From: Collinsella aerofaciens | GTDB taxonomy: Bacteria > Actinomycetota > Coriobacteriia > Coriobacteriales > Coriobacteriaceae | Direction of reading: 5' to 3' | NCBI RefSeq assembly: GCF_015546965.1 | Contig: NZ_JADMUF010000009.1 | Coordinates: forward strand, 58,628 to 122,627 | Length of the DNA stretch: 64,000 nt | Shown here: positions 62,908-64,000 of the stretch, in pieces | How positions within the stretch are numbered: the stretch's first letter is position 1 | Layout: the number at the start of each line of letters is the position of its first letter | Translations under genes and position numbers: made by a program | Notes under the pieces: generated by a model | The model's input: the letters and a program-made list of their open reading frames with translations, nothing else | Databases searched by the model: none | What the model was told of the DNA's origin: nothing

Positions 62908-63655
62908 GAAGCAAGTCCTGCTTATCGTTGAGGGCATAAAGCAAGAGATTAAACTCTTCCAGGCTCTCTTTAGGTGCTATGGCCTCGACATTGGCTATGA
63001 GATCGTTTCCTATAACACAAATATCTACGAGCTTTACGAAAGGATGTTTTCGGACGGCTTTCAGGACGACTTATCGCTTCTCGGCGTCCTTAAGGAACGT
63101 GCGTCCGAAGAGGATAAGTGGTTATTTGACCAGGATTATTCTGATGTTTTGCTGGTCTTTGACTATGAGCCCCAAGATAATAGGTTCTCACCTGCAAGGT
63201 TAGAGGAAATGCAACGTTACTTTAACGAGAGCACAGACAATGGCAAGCTCTACGTTAACTATCCAATGGTCGAGGCATGTAAGCACTTTCTGAAAATGCC
63301 CGACGTAGAATATTTGAACAGAACTGTTTCGCGAGAAGACGTTTTGAAATACAAGTCAATCGTTGGCAATGCTTCTAGGTACCAGAGTTTTGAGCGGCAT
63401 TTTATTAGGCCTGACGTTGATGAAATGATTGTACTTACCGCCATCAAGGCGCTTCGGTTGTGCGGCCATAACGGCGTGGCCGGTTATGAGTCTGAGTATA
63501 GAGATCTTGACCATGAGACGGTCGTGAAGGCGCAAAACGATGCTTTGCGTTTGGCCGATGAGGTGTGGGTTCTTGGTACCTGTCTGCTATTTATTTTAGA
63601 TTACTCAACGGGTCTTATTGATTTCGCGGGAATGGAGTCGAAATTACTTGGCTAG
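62900..63655 (+). CDS. TOPRIM-like partner of the AAA ATPase (AbiLii/RloB-like)
   Basis: The 251-residue protein opens with KQVLLIVEGIKQEIKLFQALF, where VEG-x3-E is the TOPRIM Glu motif, and has VLLVFDYEPQDNRF with the acidic DxE-like pair, then NYPMVEACKHFLKMP. Such proteins are the effector nucleases of ATPase/TOPRIM defence pairs. It starts eight bases before the ATPase stop, so expression is strictly coupled. No lesions are seen, so this is the intact defence operon of the island. The name AbiLii is by layout, not by alignment. Confidence 0.75.
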   Translation: MSRKQVLLIVEGIKQEIKLFQALFRCYGLDIGYEIVSYNTNIYELYERMFSDGFQDDLSLLGVLKERASEEDKWLFDQDYSDVLLVFDYEPQDNRFSPARLEEMQRYFNESTDNGKLYVNYPMVEACKHFLKMPDVEYLNRTVSREDVLKYKSIVGNASRYQSFERHFIRPDVDEMIVLTAIKALRLCGHNGVAGYESEYRDLDHETVVKAQNDALRLADEVWVLGTCLLFILDYSTGLIDFAGMESKLLG

Positions 63656-63713
63656 GTTTCTGGACGCTGCTAGTTCTGACTAATGTTGTCGATGCGGGGC
63701 TGTCATTTCGGAA

Positions 63714-63827
63714 GTGCGGTGAAAAATCGGAAACATCCGAGTACACACCGGTTTTTGCCAACAAAACTGCAGGTCGCGGATGCCCAAAACAGGGGCCTGT
63801 TTGACAGATCTCGGTTTTTCACCGCAC
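63714..63827. repeat. Intergenic palindrome, family B-related copy 3
   Basis: GTGCGGTGAAAAATCG (63714-63729) pairs with CGGTTTTTCACCGCAC (63812-63827) with one mismatch. The arm resembles family A (TGCGGTGAAAT), while the centre has AAAACTGCAGGT (63763-63774) as in family B. The remaining 63828-64000 shows no gene I can support. Confidence 0.75.
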
Positions 63828-64000
63828 CCCCGATTGGGCGCGCATTTAGCACTCTCGATGTCCCCACATCCTCTAAAAAGTTCTTAAAACAGCCTTAAAG
63901 GCGCCTTGGCTCGCGTTGACAGCGGTCGCGCGCGCAGACGTGGTGTAAGAGTGTCCTGAGGTCCGTCGCTGCAAGCCCCGATGTTACTCCTTCTTGAGGC

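Overview
The window is most likely from the chromosome of a high-GC gut actinobacterium of the Coriobacteriia, with Collinsella the best guess. The grounds are gene content and style: a formate-hydrogenlyase (group 4 hydrogenase) locus with a full selenocysteine insertion kit, encoded CCA tRNA ends, LAETG/LPKTA-type sortase substrates, an IS256 transposase remnant, and strongly G/C-ending codons in the core genes. The genus is an inference.

Bases 1-15400 form a formate, selenium and molybdenum block. The end of a hydrogenase small subunit is followed by hycH, the protease hycI, a FocA-type formate channel, and a Cys-type molybdopterin oxidoreductase. Next come selA, selB, an unlisted-looking but clear tRNA-Sec (8571-8667), mobA, a Se/S-carrier-like protein, gdhA, and an FAD plus [2Fe-2S]/Mo hydroxylase pair resembling YgfM/XdhD. 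Bases 15500-24000 are housekeeping: tRNA-Leu, tig, clpP, clpX, valS and folC. A 2145-residue wall-anchored protein built of about 22 Ig-like units fills 24085-30522. On the minus strand follow an M24 peptidase and a three-gene GlpA-like/FAD oxidoreductase/DUF1667 operon; thrS comes next on the plus strand.

Bases 38550-50954 are an exopolysaccharide cluster. It opens with a LoaP/NusG-type antiterminator, then a G10 tract and hairpin, an initiating sugar-phosphate transferase, several glycosyltransferases, a truncated pyruvyltransferase, a DUF1919 gene holding a G9 tract, an acetyltransferase, a polymerase, a pyruvyltransferase, a flippase and an F420H2-dehydrogenase-like protein. Base composition drops within it, which suggests module exchange.

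Bases 51000-63660 are an accessory island with an integrase end, two secreted or wall proteins, and a worn defence region. The defence region holds a YCDD reverse transcriptase (UG/DRT-like), a small membrane zinc-ribbon protein, an IS256 remnant, a PIN/DUF4935 protein, a UvrD-helicase remnant, an AAA ATPase fused to DUF4435 (PARIS-like) cut by one amber codon, and an intact AAA ATPase plus TOPRIM-like pair (AbiL/OLD-like). The last pair is preceded by a perfect 25-bp palindrome that covers its ribosome binding site.

The most unusual feature is spread between the genes. Many intergenic gaps hold long palindromes that fall into several families. Arms differ between copies yet remain complementary within each copy, while the centre is conserved in some families. 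Two inverted copies of one family flank valS.
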